64,000 bases of DNA from Bradysia coprophila (taxonomy: Eukaryota; Arthropoda; Insecta; Diptera; Sciaridae), in NCBI RefSeq assembly GCF_014529535.1, contig NW_023503608.1, positions 11,024,501 to 11,088,500 of the forward strand, written 5' to 3'. Below are positions 1-10,239 of this stretch, piece after piece (positions within the stretch are counted from its first letter, which is position 1; each line of letters begins with the position of its first letter). The position numbers were made by a program, and so were the translations under genes. The notes under the pieces were generated by a model. That model was given only the letters and a program-made list of their open reading frames with translations, had not been told where the DNA came from and did not search any database.

Positions 1-1
1 T

Positions 2-340
2 CTAGAACAACAATGGAGCAGAGTAAGCATAAGCTGGAGCGGCAACGTATGGTGACGAGTATGCAGCTGTGTATGGTGCCGCTACTAATGGTGCAGATAC
101 TCCATGATATTCACTGGAAACAACGGCACTCGTGGCAAACGGAGCTGCGTATGCAGTTGAGGCTACAAGTGGTGCGTTGTATGCTACGAATTGAGGTGTC
201 GGTTTGGCTGAAGCTTGATAAGCGATGGCCAAAATTACGAAAGCAACCTTTGATAGGAGGATTAAACGAAATGCTTTTAATTATTACCACAAAATCACAA
301 TATTTTTTGTTACTGCGAACACACTTACGAATTTGAACAT
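2..340 (-). CDS. Small secreted Ala/Tyr/Pro-rich cuticle-type protein, two exons (cuticle gene A)
   Basis: Exon 1 is 329-340 (ATG plus three codons, MFKF), followed by donor gtaagt on the minus strand. Exon 2 is 247 down to 2, after an AG acceptor at 248-249. The intron is phase 0 and about 81 bp. The joined product is 85 aa: a signal peptide (MFKFVAFVILAIAYQASA, likely cut before KPTP), then low-complexity sequence rich in Ala, Tyr, Pro and Ser with APLVA and AYAA repeats. The TAG stop lies at positions 2-4, so the whole CDS is present but its 3' UTR is outside. This composition is typical of low-complexity insect cuticular proteins secreted by epidermis. Three relatives with the same tiny first exon lie within 21 kb, so this is part of a dispersed family. 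A structural role in cuticle is inferred from family type. Confidence 0.85.
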
Positions 341-397
341 TGTTGTTTGGTTTGGTTTGTGTTTACTTGGAAAATTCTTAATGAAACAAGCAATTGA

Positions 398-433
398 ATT
401 GACTGTACACTCCGATTTGGCTGTTTATTTATA
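398..433 (-). promoter_or_regulatory. Candidate core promoter of cuticle gene A
   Basis: On the minus strand a TATAAATA box sits at 426-433 and an AGTC initiator-like sequence at about 403, roughly 60 bp before the ATG at 340. The arrangement matches the better-defined promoters of the sister genes at 8948 and 20520. Confidence 0.5.
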
Positions 434-440
434 CGATAAA

Positions 441-1110
441 CTATCCTTCAATTGTTTCTCCTACCTTTGTTCTATTTGTTATCAATTAAATTACAATTTC
501 ATTAAAACTCATTGAACACGTAAAAGATGTTAAATAGAATTCAAAAAAAAAATATTGCCATTTACCAACAAAACAAACATTTTAATATGCAGAGCATCGC
601 CTCAAATAAAACTGCGTTCAACGAAATTATTTTATTACGTAAGTTAAGGTTTTGGTATTGATGAGCAATATTTTAAAGGCCGATAGTATATCGAATTATT
701 ACTGAAACATATTTGTTAATTGATCAAAGCTACATATAGTAATAATCCTCATAATTCTAGTTAGACAGATCTAATTAATAGAAAATGTTCATCTAGATGG
801 GTTCTAAATGAACATTCAGCAAATTAATTGCAAACGAATAACTGGCAATGTTACAGATTTTTTTTTGATCAATTTAAATTCGGCTATCGAAGCTTTGGTT
901 CGCCTTTACAATAATTTGCGTAAATATTTCCAATCCTCTTCGGCAGACTAATCTCTTTTAATGTTAAATTAATGAATAGGTCATACGGCTATTTAATTAT
1001 TAATGACGTAATACACAAAAATTGACAAAATTGGAGTTTTAAGCGTTCATTTTGATTCTTCAACAATCAGTTTGGATGTTTTAGGAATTCTGTTAAGGGA
1101 AATCTTTTTT
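441..1110. other. Intergenic, no gene seen
   Basis: AT-rich sequence with no open frame or splice pattern that I can support. It merges on the right into the CAGCAAATTTATT repeat array. Confidence 0.5.
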
Positions 1111-1520
1111 TGTCAGCAAAATTATTCTTTTTTTGCAGCAAAATTATTTTTTTTATCAGCAAATTTATTCTTTTAGTTCAGCAAATTTATTGCTATTGTG
1201 ACCAAATTTAATTCTTCGTCTGCAAATTTATTTTTTTGAAGCAGCAAATTTAATCTTATTTTGTCAGCACATTTATTTTTTTGCAATCTGCAAAATTAAA
1301 TATTTTTTTAGCTATTTTTTAGCAGCAAATTTATTTATTTCTATCAGCAAAGTTAATACTTTTGTCAACAAATTTATTTATTCGTCATCAACAAAATTAA
1401 TTGTTTAGTTTAGCTATTTTTTAACAGCAATTCTATTGATTTGCAACAGCAAATTTATTCTACTTTTGTCAGCAGATTTATTTCTTGTCATAAGCAAAAT
1501 TAATTGTTTATTTTAGCTAT
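1111..1520 (+). repeat. Degenerate CAGCAAATTTATT repeat array, left arm
   Basis: About ten to twelve degenerate copies of a roughly 25-40 bp unit built on CAGCAAATTTATTCTTTT. The same unit recurs in reverse orientation at 2432-2690 and 4641-4800, so the three blocks look like the two arms of one large inverted-repeat structure whose right arm was split by the element at 2692-4632. Confidence 0.75.
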
Positions 1521-1579
1521 TTTTTATCTATTTTTGGTGAAATGGATTTTCATATATTCTTTTCGTCACTAGTGGTGAA

Positions 1580-1650
1580 ATGGACACCAAAACCCAATGC
1601 TTATCGAGCAACACCTCTAACCATTCGGCTATTGAGATATATAATCGCAG
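1580..1650 (-). mobile_element. tRNA-derived SINE-like head, degenerate
   Basis: On the minus strand the segment reads AGCCGAATGGTTAGAGG (A-box-like D-arm), then GTTGCTCGATAAGC and TTGGTGTC. It matches copies at 58236-58312 and 58940-59014; the last of these keeps a clear B box (GGTTCGATTTC). The B box is lost in this copy. It lies inside a larger repeat block that also resembles 58380-58500. Confidence 0.5.
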
Positions 1651-1659
1651 TGTAACAAT

Positions 1660-1830
1660 TTTCAAAAGTTCATTTTTCGCAGCTGGTTGCAGAAAACGTT
1701 GTATGCAACACGTTGTGAAAGTGGTAGTTTTTGTCACATGCTTCGCTCGCTTCGCACGTTTGATAACATTACATCTAGTGACACAAACTACCACTTTTCG
1801 CAACTAGCTGCAGAAATTACTATTTCACGT
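1660..1830. repeat. Hairpin repeat (GTAGTTTTTGTCAC arms)
   Basis: Imperfect inverted arms, GAAAGTGGTAGTTTTTGTCA at 1717 onward and GACACAAACTACCACTTTTC at 1780-1799, enclose a GC-richer loop. The CATCTAGTGAC segment recurs in the intron of the cuticle gene at 20605-21248. The GTTGCAGAAAACGTTGTATG segment recurs near 58410. Confidence 0.6.
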
Positions 1831-1904
1831 CTTGCGTCAACGTAAATAGTTATTGACACTACACGGACAATTCATTTCTTTTTACGAAATGGATACCAAT
1901 TTTT

Positions 1905-2105
1905 ATTGCACTTAAAAAGCGTTTTAACACGCCGAGCGATCCGGTCCATTGCCCCGGAGCGAAGCGGAGGGCCGCAATGCGAGCCGGGCGCTGGAACGGT
2001 GTCGGTAACTTAGGAGTTAATTTTTTTTCTCTCGCATCGTCTAATAATTAGTCTGTGTAATTCATTGCCCATAAAGAGCGTTTTAACACGCCGAGCGATC
2101 CGTAA
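1905..2105 (-). repeat. GC-rich 158-bp monomer, about 1.2 tandem units
   Basis: A GC-rich island (CGCCGAGCGATCCGG, GAGCGAAGCGGAGGGCC and neighbouring motifs) in otherwise AT-rich DNA. It is the reverse complement of the two tandem 158-bp monomers at 33631-33946. The start of a second unit follows immediately (CGTTTTAACACGCCGAGCG recurs at about 2080). No coding frame or tRNA fold is apparent. Confidence 0.8.
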
Positions 2106-2189
2106 ACTTAGTTAAAGTGAAATTATTATGAAAGGTGTGCATCCTAGAAATTACGCATAGCGAAATTACGAAGCCCCATTCAAATCGAG

Positions 2190-2330
2190 GGATAAATGCT
2201 TTTTTAGGCACTAGGTGTGTAGATTGTCACTTGATACCGCAGGTCGAGCGTGACAATACACATCGTGTGCCTAAAATATCTATCACCGAGTTGTGTACAA
2301 CGTTTTTCGCAATAAAGGCAACGGAAAGTT
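2190..2330. repeat. Hairpin repeat with TACACATCGTG and GTTGTGTACAACG
   Basis: Arms TTAGGCACTAGGTGTGTAG (about 2204) and TACACATCGTGTGCCTAA (about 2257) form a hairpin. They are followed by GAGTTGTGTACAACG and TTTCGCAAT. The same order of motifs appears at 58640-58745, so this is one short interspersed family. Confidence 0.6.
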
Positions 2331-2431
2331 CTACTTTTCGTCGCTTGTTGAGTTGACGTTTTCGTGTTAGTGGTGTTAGTGATATAATTTTATATGTCCT
2401 ACATATGCTGATTGAAGATAGTAATTTTCCT

Positions 2432-2690
2432 ACTTATAAAAAAATAAATTTGCAATTGAAACACTAATAAATTTGCTGACAAAAAGCAATAACTTCGAGG
2501 TATAAATTTTGCTGTTCGAAGGCATTAAAAGTGCATATTACAAAACAATAAATTTGCTGACTACAAAGTAATAAATTTGCTGCCAGGGATTTGCTGCAAA
2601 AGAATTATTTTTGCTGCTTAAAGTCAGTAATATTGCTGCTCAGAAAGCAATAAATATGCTGTTCGAGTACTAATAAGTTTGCTGAAAATA
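2432..2690 (-). repeat. AATAAATTTGCTG array, right arm (part 1)
   Basis: Reverse-orientation copies of the 1111-1520 unit. The array continues at 4641-4800 after an interruption by the element that starts at 2692. Confidence 0.75.
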
Positions 2691-2710
2691 ACGAGGGGTG
2701 ACGCACTTCC

Positions 2711-2765
2711 ATTTAATCCATTTAATCCATTAAATCCATTAAATCCATTTAATCCATTTAATCCA
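2711..2765 (+). repeat. TTTAATCCA 9-bp minisatellite, left block
   Basis: Six to seven copies of ATTTAATCC just inside the left end of the element at 2692-4632. The same unit, in the same orientation, makes up 4288-4340 and 4478-4612 near the other end. Confidence 0.9.
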
Positions 2766-3329
2766 AAAAAAAATTTTTAGTTTTACCGAAATAATTAGGC
2801 TACCGACCTGAAAAATTTGTAAAGTAATTGCGAAAAATAGATTTGCACGATCCCCAGCTCGTTTAAGTACTCGTGAGGTATAGGAAAAAATTTTTTGTGA
2901 AAAATGGTACAAGTAAGGCCACTAACGTGGCACTCCCGTTTCTCAATTTTATCGATCTGTAAGGTCTTATGAATATTTGAATTGTTGTAAGGGGTTGTGG
3001 GCAAACAAACCCTTTTTTGGATCAGCCGTAGACATACATCGTAAATATTTGTAATACATCAATAGAGATAAGCTCATCATCGGACAAATAAATAAGATAA
3101 TATTTGAAAAATATTTACAAGATTCATTTTCGATTTTCTTACAACTTGATTTGTGACAATTCATCAGATTATACAATCCTAAAAAGATTTTAATTCATTG
3201 GAAATTACAATTGATGATTTAATGTATAGACCGAGGGAGACGTTTGGGGGTGTTTTCAAAGAAAAGCATCGGATATCCTACGGCTGAATCCTAAGAAAAT
3301 GGTCTTGAAGGTCTTATTGGCTAAGGTGT

Positions 3330-3900
3330 GGGAGGCCGTTTTCGAAAAAAGGCCGTGCAGGTTTTGTCGACTGACTTCTGGGAGACCGTTTTCGAAAATA
3401 GGCCTTGTAGGTCTTGCCGACTGACTCCTGGGAGACCGTTTTCGAAAATTGGTCTCGTAGGTCCTGTTGACTAACATCTGAAAAGCTTTTTTCGAAAATT
3501 GGCCTCGTATGTTTTGTTGACTGACTCCTGGGAGGCCGCTTTCGAAAATAGGCCTTGTAGGTCTTGTCGACTGATTCCTGGGAGACCGTTCTCGAAAATT
3601 GGCCTTGTAGGTCATGTTGACTGACCTCTGGGAAGCTGTTTTCGAAAATTGGCCTCGTAGGTCTAGTAGACATATTCCTGAGAAGCCGTTTTTGAAAAAT
3701 GGCCTCCGACGTCCTGCCAGCAGGCCTCTGGGAGGCCACTTTTGAAAAATGGCCTCCGACGCCCTGCCGGCAGACCCTTGGGTGGCCACTTTTGAAAAAT
3801 GGCCTCCGACTTCCTGCCGACAGACCCCTGCGAGGCCACTTTTGAAAAATGGCCTCCGACGTCCTGCCGGCAGACCCCTGCGAGGCCACTTTTGAGGCCT
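3330..3900 (+). repeat. 50-bp minisatellite, about 11-12 copies
   Basis: The anchor TTCGAAAA or TTTGAAAA recurs at 3341, 3391, 3441, 3491, 3541, 3591, 3641, 3691, 3741, 3791, 3841 and (partial) 3891, exactly 50 bp apart. The left copies (GGAGACCGTTTTCG type) and the right four (GCCACTTTTGAAAAATGGCC type) form two subfamilies. Because 50 is not divisible by three, long open frames of up to about 260 codons on the minus strand are by-products of the repeat and not genes. Confidence 0.95.
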
Positions 3901-3956
3901 GCGGACAAACAAACTCAAAAAATATTTTTTGGACCAGGCCCAGGCACATAATAGAT

Positions 3957-4215
3957 AATCGATAATAGAAAATATATATTTGATAGATAATAGATAGATA
4001 GATGGATAGATAGATGGATAGATAGATAGATATATGGATAGATAGATAGATAGATATATGGATAGATAGATAGATAGATAGATAGATGGATAGATAGATA
4101 GGCATATGGATAGATAGATAGATAGATAGATAAGTAGATAGATAAGTAGATAGATAATAGGCTAGTTAATCGTACGATAGGTAATAGTTAGATAGATAGA
4201 TACATAATACATAAA
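3957..4215 (+). repeat. (GATA)n microsatellite
   Basis: Long run of TAGATAGATAGATGGATA. It is bracketed by direct repeats of GCGGACAAACAAAC (3900 and 4257). Confidence 0.95.
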
Positions 4216-4287
4216 CAGGTAGTAGATAGATTTTATTGATAGTATAATGTTGGGCTGCGGACAAACAAACGCAATTTTTTTTTGAAG

Positions 4288-4612
4288 ACCCGTTTATTTA
4301 ATCCATTTAATCCATTTAATCCATTTAATCCATTTAATCCACTTTACACCAAAAACTTCTAAAAGTGGATTTTTTCGCTTTTTAACATTGTAGTATGAGT
4401 TGTAGTACGTGGTTCGATCAAAATCAACAATTTTTAAGACTTTTACAGTATTTGGTAAAATGAACTTTTTTCCTATTTAATCCATTTAATCCAATTTTTA
4501 TTCCATTTAATCCATTAAATCCATTTAATCCATTTAATCCCTTTAATCCATTTAATACCATTTAATCCATCTAATCCATTTAATCCATTTAATCCATTTA
4601 ATCCATTTAATC
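4288..4612 (+). repeat. TTTAATCCA minisatellite, right blocks
   Basis: Two blocks (4288-4340 and 4478-4612) of the 9-bp unit ATTTAATCC with a short unique spacer between them. The second block abuts the right end of the 2692-4632 element. Confidence 0.9.
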
Positions 4613-4640
4613 TAGAAGTGAGTTACCCCTCGGAAAATAA

Positions 4641-4800
4641 GACTAATTTTGCTGATACAAAACACTAAATTTGCTGATAAAAAAGATTAAATTTGCTGCT
4701 AAAAAAAATAAATTTGCAGAAAAAAGAATAAATTTGCTGATGAAATAAATAATTTTGCTACTAAAAGAATAAATTTGCTGACAAAAAAATAGATGTCATT
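4641..4800 (-). repeat. AATAAATTTGCTG array, right arm (part 2)
   Basis: Continuation of the 2432-2690 array after the inserted element. Confidence 0.75.
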
Positions 4801-4996
4801 CTGTTAATTAACGGAAAGTATCCATGAATTTTAAGAGCTCTGATTAATGAAGCCTGATTTCAATGCCGAAAATGTTTGTTGTAGAAATAAAGAGGATGTA
4901 TACTGTACAATCCATGATTTAAATATTTTTTATCATCTGCTGTCCACAACGATGAAAAAAAACGTAAAAAGCTAATTAACCTGTCAAATACGGCTA

Positions 4997-5194
4997 TTCA
5001 TCTGTTATCGATAATAACGACAAAAATAATGACAAGCTCCAGGTAATATTGTCCTTTATGTAGTAAAATGTATGTTAAAAAATTGAAGTACTAGATTTGA
5101 AATCAACCGATCAAAAATACTTTGATCGGTGGAAGTAATAGTATATTACTTTCGAGGTTCCAAGTTGTGTATTTGATAAGTGGGGTTTTACAGC
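4997..5194 (+). repeat. Interspersed repeat with TTCATCTGTTATCGA, plus retrotransposon 3' fragment
   Basis: TTCATCTGTTATCGA at 4997-5011 is one of four exact copies in the window. The partner motif (TTGAAGTACTAGATTTG, about 5083) follows at the usual spacing of about 80 bp. At 5139-5194 a 55-bp segment (CGAGGTTCCAAGTTGTGTAT region) is nearly identical to 41966-42020, which is the downstream flank of a retrotransposon C-terminal fragment. Confidence 0.7.
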
Positions 5195-7446
5195 CGTCTA
5201 TAATAATTTAATTAAAGTTAATTGATAGAGTGGTTAAGGGTTTGAGTAAAATCAACCTAAATAGTCTAGATTTGCTGTTATCAATTCTCGATGATTTTTA
5301 GATTACAAGCTTCCTCACTTTCGGTATGAATGTAATAAGTTAAGAATGTGCCCTACGAACACAGCATTACAAATATCACCAGTAACAGAAATACTTTTTC
5401 CCCTTCCTTCTTAACGACGCTAAAATACTTAATGGCACGGCGATATGTTACATAAAATATGTTCTACATACATAAAATTGTATTGTCCTTTATTGTTCTG
5501 TATTAAATCAACCTACAACATATTATAGCACTTGTGCTAGATGAATATTTCCGATAAGTGAGCTGTACGTATCCACAAATAGAAGTTTTATCACATGAGA
5601 TGCTCCGTTTAATTGACGAAGCACGAGAACGTGATATGCAAAAGATACAAGGAATCGGTATTTATAGAGCTAATTATAGGTTACGTAATATGTATTAATT
5701 AGTTGTCGCCCACTGTAACAGGCATAAAAGCAGGACAATGAAAATGATAAACTTTAGAAATGAATTGATACACACTGGTCTTTAAAAAGATGAAGTAGCT
5801 CATATTATGCTCAAATCCTCAAATTAAGAACACAAAGAATATACCATAAATAAACGCTCATTCAATTGAGCTAATCAAAATCAATTTGAAGCTGATTGGA
5901 CTTCCTATATTTGAAATAACGCGAGACAAAAAAAAACGGAATGGCTAAGGTCGTATGTGTTGGGTCGGGCACCCAACAGGGGTCAGGTCATAAGATGTAA
6001 TTGGGATTTCTATTTGAAAAAAATAAGAACATTCAACTACCTCACTGCCGAAGCTTGAAACGCAGTTTGAAATAATTAAAAATTAATTTTACATTTTTTT
6101 GCACCCATCATTGTAAAAATCATGACGCAAACAAAGGACATGTGATGATTCTACCTTAAACTATAGCCACATGATAACATAATGTTACGATTGTTGATAC
6201 CGGCATTATACAAAAGTTTTGAAAGCATTACTCTACCGGCATACACGACACTCGATACAAAATAAAAGTTTTAATTAGACTTTTCCTATTTAATTGAAAT
6301 TATTGGAAATTGATTCTCGCCATATGCACCCTGAACGTGAACTGTGACATTGGCAAAAGGAAAATTTGATGAATGATAAAAACGGAAAATAAAAATGCTC
6401 AACTTTTAATTAACAGTGTTACACGTGGAAATAAGAGTCGTATGCAGAGTACGCATTACAAATGTACAGAACTGCAGCCAGGTAGTGAGAATATAGAGTT
6501 AGAGTGATAGACTAGAATGCGCATCTTCAGGAACCATCAAGAACTATGACATTGTTATCTCTGTTACAGTAGAATTCAACCAAGGAGTAATTTGTTTCAT
6601 GGTTTGCACTCTAACGATGTCATACACTAGCTTGTGTTTTGGGGTACGTTGAAATCTGCTACTTTACATTTCGCCAATAAATGTAGAAAACAGGGATAGA
6701 CAATGTGATACATTATTTTCGGTTTACACTGTAGACTTCCACATCGCTCCATACGTTCAGTGTGCAGCCCTGCTCTCGACTTTCCTTTTATTATAAAACC
6801 ACCTCCAACAAAGGTTTGATATTGAAAACCTCCGATAGGTACAGCAAACGGCATCAATCGAGTACACGCTTCTATCTCTAGGGAAACCTATTTAAGCTTT
6901 ACTGAAACAATTTTCTGAATTTGATTCCCAATTTAAATTAACTTTTTTTTAAATGGACACAATTGCGCTCTCATGTGCTATTCATAAATTGTTGATAAAC
7001 ATTTTGTATGGCAAGATAAAAGAAGAACATGACGTATTTCTACGTAGCACATTGTAGGGCGACGTGAATGTTAATACAATCTGCTTTCCAACAGATAATT
7101 TTTGTTTTTATTTTCTTAAATGTAGGTAACTTTCAAAAAATCTACCAGACAGGGAGTGCATAAAATTCACACAGTTTTATCGATGTAGATTGGCAACGTA
7201 CCATTTAAGTATAATAACTTGTAGCGAGAGACAAATGCAACAAAAAAATAATCTCGTTGGAACCTAATTATCAGACTCCGTTCAGGAAGAGGCGTCCTTG
7301 ATGAAATCATGTTTTATGCATGCCTGTTTCGTATTTAGGAGCTACTCATTAGCCTGTGTGTGTGTGTCTTCAGATTGTAGTTTAAACTAGATTATTCAGA
7401 TAAACTATTTTGAACATTTTGTTTTTGATAAATTAAGTGAAAACAT
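5195..7446. other. Gene-free AT-rich stretch
   Basis: No open frame with coding character, no paired splice sites around a plausible protein and no tandem array. The short open frame near 6627-6857 (-) shows no recognisable motif. Confidence 0.5.
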
Positions 7447-7680
7447 TTAGAAAACACACAGAATGTAATAGATTTCATCTAATTTCTTCAAATCGCCTTC
7501 GAATGTTCCCATTTTACAAGCGGTATTGCAACGTTGAAGTTGGATACTAATTCTTTGCTTCAAATACATTTTCGTCTTTTCGCTCGTACTGTCTTCAATC
7601 AACATTTTTTTTAGCAAATTTATTTTTTTTTGTTTCATATGCCGTTTATTTTCAAATGAATTAATTACAATTGAACTCAA
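7447..7680 (-). pseudogene. Remnant of non-LTR retrotransposon ORF, extreme C-terminus
   Basis: The minus-strand frame contains KMYLKQRISIQLQRCNTAC followed by KMGTF. This aligns with KFYLTQRISLAIQRFNASC and VMGTI at the end of the longer copy at 15898-17190, and with SLAISIQRGNVASILGTI at 41962-42159. Only the last roughly 50 residues are recognisable, and nothing upstream looks like reverse transcriptase, so this is a severely truncated dead copy. Confidence 0.6.
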
Positions 7681-7689
7681 ACCATCTTC

Positions 7690-8940
7690 TTCGGCTAGTA
7701 TCAGCGTTTATATAAGGGCACCACAGATACATCCACAGTAGCTGACTCACCCACTTTTGTCGAATTCAATTATTCCTTTCAATAGTTTTAATCCAGAATC
7801 CAGATATTTCAATGGTTGCTCCAAGACAGTTTTCAAAGTTGTAGACTATCCAATCGGGATTCGTTTTTATTACGACGATATTAAACTAATAATTTCGAAT
7901 TTTGTGTAAAATAATTTGCGGAGCAAAAAAATTTCACGTCTTTTCTCAAAGCCTACCACATCGGTAGCAAATTTATAGAATGTGTTCATTTTGTGTATAC
8001 AAAATTTCCATTTAATGTGTTTAATTTGAATTTTTTACACTTCTTGTAGTAGCGTAACAATCCTGGCACAAGAATGAGTCCTCAGACACCTACTGTTTTT
8101 ATAATCAAATGGGACTACAATAAGTGTTCGACGTCTCATTCTTTTCCCATGATTGGTGCGCTTACCCTGAACAGAATACATATTGGATAAATTTTCATAA
8201 GACAAGTGAAAATTGTGTGGATTTAATGTACACTAAATGAAAAACCATATCGAAAAAGTGTGTGTGTCAACTGCGATTGTTAGATAAAGAAGCAATTATT
8301 GTGGTACACAATTTTTTATTAGTACTTGTTCCAAGGTTATACATTTAGGAGGCCAAAACTATTGGGGTCAACGTCACGATAATCAAGGAAAGTTTAATTC
8401 TACAAAAAGGAAAATGTTAAGGAACACTAAAAGAACGGCTCGAATGTAGAGTATACGTTATCAAATTTGAAAACAGTCACATTCCCAATAGTTGTTTTCT
8501 AAGGTTTCGTCGTGTGTCCAACAACAATTCAAGAATCTTGATATGCAGTTTTGAATTTAAATTAAGATCCGATCACAATGAATTAATTTAATCGCAATAA
8601 CAAATTCCTAACCAATATATCTACATTACAATGACACATATGCTACTTTAACAAGACTAATAACAATCAACATAAGAAAATAAACAGACGAAGCGTTTTA
8701 CACATAGTCCGCATCTCGTTTCAATTAAAACAGTAGCAACTTTGAAGAATTTATGGCACGGTCGATTGTTTCATAAATAAATATTATAATAGAATTAAGT
8801 CGAATTTCGGACGTGCACAAAATTTTAAATTGAAGTATTTTCGTACAAAATTTTTTGGATGTCAGTTGAACTTGGAATTAAAAATAGCTAATTACGTCGA
8901 TGATATACCAAAAAGGAGGGCTTTGTTTTTGATATATGTT
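7690..8940. other. Gene-free stretch with an orphan TATATAAGG
   Basis: TATATAAGG near 7709-7717 on the + strand resembles the family core promoters, but no start exon of the MxK-gtaagt type follows. Nothing else is recognisable. Confidence 0.4.
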
Positions 8941-8947
8941 GTCTTTG

Positions 8948-8986
8948 TATAAAAGAATGGTTGATTGTAATCTTTGATATCAGTCG
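8948..8986 (+). promoter_or_regulatory. Core promoter of cuticle gene B (TATA + TCAGT initiator)
   Basis: TATAAAAG at 8948-8955 and an arthropod initiator (ATCAGTC, TCAGTC at 8980-8985) about 32 bp downstream. The inferred 5' UTR is about 55 nt before the ATG at 9037. Confidence 0.8.
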
Positions 8987-9036
8987 ATCAAGTGCCTTTT
9001 GTCAGTCAAATAATAGAATCCAGAGTTTGAAGCATA

Positions 9037-9424
9037 ATGTTGTTTAAGATTGTAAGTAAAGCAAGAAGACGAGTTTTATTGAGATCAAATAATAAACGTT
9101 TTTTTTACTAAAATTTAGACCATTTTCACCCTTGCTTTCGTTGCTGGAATTTTCGCCGAAGCAACTCCTGAAGCTAAACCAGCAATAGTAGCGCCACTTG
9201 CATATACATCTCCAGTGGTCGTTGATGCACCTGTCGTAACAGCCACAAGTTCCCAATTTATCGCTAGAAATTATAACGGTGTCGCAGCTCCTGTTGCGTA
9301 CACAGCATACTCCCCATATGCATATGCTCCATACGCCTACGCTGTTAATCCTGTGGCACCATTGAAATACAGGACAGTTGTCTCTGCTCCGGTTAAATAC
9401 ACAGCGGCTACTGTTTTAGTATAA
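9037..9424 (+). CDS. Small secreted Ala/Tyr/Val/Pro-rich cuticle-type protein, two exons (cuticle gene B)
   Basis: Exon 1 is 9037-9051 (MLFKI), followed by donor gtaagt. Exon 2 is 9119-9424 after acceptor tttag. The intron is 67 bp, phase 0. The 106-aa product starts with a signal peptide (MLFKITIFTLAFVAGIFA, cut near AEA-TPEA). The mature part is rich in Ala, Val, Tyr and Pro, with YAYAPYAYA and SAPVKYTA motifs. The stop is TAA at 9422-9424, with AATAAA 37 bp later. TATA and initiator upstream, canonical splice sites and a poly(A) signal make this the most completely supported gene of the family. It is probably a structural component of cuticle; no chitin-binding Rebers-Riddiford motif is visible. 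Confidence 0.9.
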
Positions 9425-9460
9425 TAATGAAACACGGAATATGATCCGCATTTAAGCGAC

Positions 9461-9466
9461 AATAAA
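9461..9466 (+). terminator. Poly(A) signal of cuticle gene B
   Basis: AATAAA 37 bp after the stop codon, followed within about 20 bp by a T-rich stretch (GCTTTTTGTAAG). Confidence 0.75.
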
Positions 9467-9788
9467 TTAATTGCTTTTTGTAAGCTTACCAAAATGTCGT
9501 GTTGAGTTTATTTAATTTTAAATTTAATTGTGTTTTAACGGACAGAGAAACGGATATCCATGATGCGTAAACTACAGATTAGTAAAATACCGTGGTCAGA
9601 AGTAACAACAGAAATATGAATACAAGTTTCGTTTAAGCTTTCAAAGAAGCATAGCATCTGCAACCAAGCAGTAGAACAAATTTTTTAAGAGGAACCTGTT
9701 CAGTGCTATGACAGAAGGCATGGATATCAACAGTACAATTATGTGGTCTGGTACTTCTTTTGAATCAAAAAAATTTCAAGAGATTAAT

Positions 9789-9899
9789 GTGAAATCTTTT
9801 GCATCATTTCTTTAACCTGCAGTTTGCTATAATATAAGATTACGTTGGTAGCAAGCAGCTCGTCATTTAGTTTTGCCTTCGTTCTCGATAACAGATGAA
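9789..9899 (-). repeat. Interspersed repeat with TTCATCTGTTATCGA (copy 2)
   Basis: TCGATAACAGATGAA at 9885-9899 is the reverse complement of the motif at 4997. The partner GTGAAATCTTTTGCATCATT lies at 9789-9809, about 80 bp away, as in the other copies. Confidence 0.65.
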
Positions 9900-10239
9900 A
9901 CTGTATAATGGTGTTCAGGTCGCTCTTTGGAAGTTGATTTGATTCACAATCACACAGAGCGATTTTGTTTAAATACGGGAAATTTCCATATTACGATTCG
10001 GCTAGAATAAGCGTTACATTTTAATAGAACGGTAGAACCTGAAGTTGACCTGTCTACAGATTTACGTTTTAACTGCAGTCGCATACGTTTCTGAAAGGCG
10101 GTTTGGTTAATTTTGGAAGATTAGGGCAATTCAGGATTCGAGCATAATTGTAAAAAAAAACTGTTTAATACACAGAGGGAAATGTTTTCTTATTCAACTC
10201 GTTGTTAGATCTACTAGCGCAAGAAACAACCCCATTTTA

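Larger units (their letters stand above)
2692..4632. mobile_element. Non-autonomous 1.94-kb element with 8-bp target-site duplication (hAT-like)
   Basis: An exact 8-bp duplication, GAAAATAA, lies at 2684-2691 and 4633-4640. The ends are inverted: CGAGGGGTGACGCACTTC at the left, and the reverse complement of the right end reads CGAGGGGTAACTCACTTC (16 of 18 matching). An 8-bp duplication is characteristic of hAT (and P) transposons. No transposase is encoded: the interior is TTTAATCCA minisatellite at both ends, a 50-bp minisatellite and a GATA microsatellite. It inserted into an older AATAAATTTGCTG array, which reads continuously across the junction once the element is removed. Confidence 0.85.

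Noticed and set aside
2135..2356. 73-codon frame over the hairpin repeat
   Set aside because: It lies wholly inside a repeat family that recurs at 58640-58745 and is not open there.
3256..4105. Long minus-strand frames of 220 and 263 codons
   Set aside because: They run through the 50-bp minisatellite and GATA microsatellite. The apparent protein repeats arise because three 50-bp units equal 50 codons.
1100..4800. CRISPR-like array
   Set aside because: The repeats are degenerate, without regular unique spacers, in clearly eukaryotic DNA.
6627..6857. 76-codon minus-strand frame starting MMPFAVPIGGFQY
   Set aside because: No promoter, splice pattern or homology cue; chance length in AT-rich DNA.
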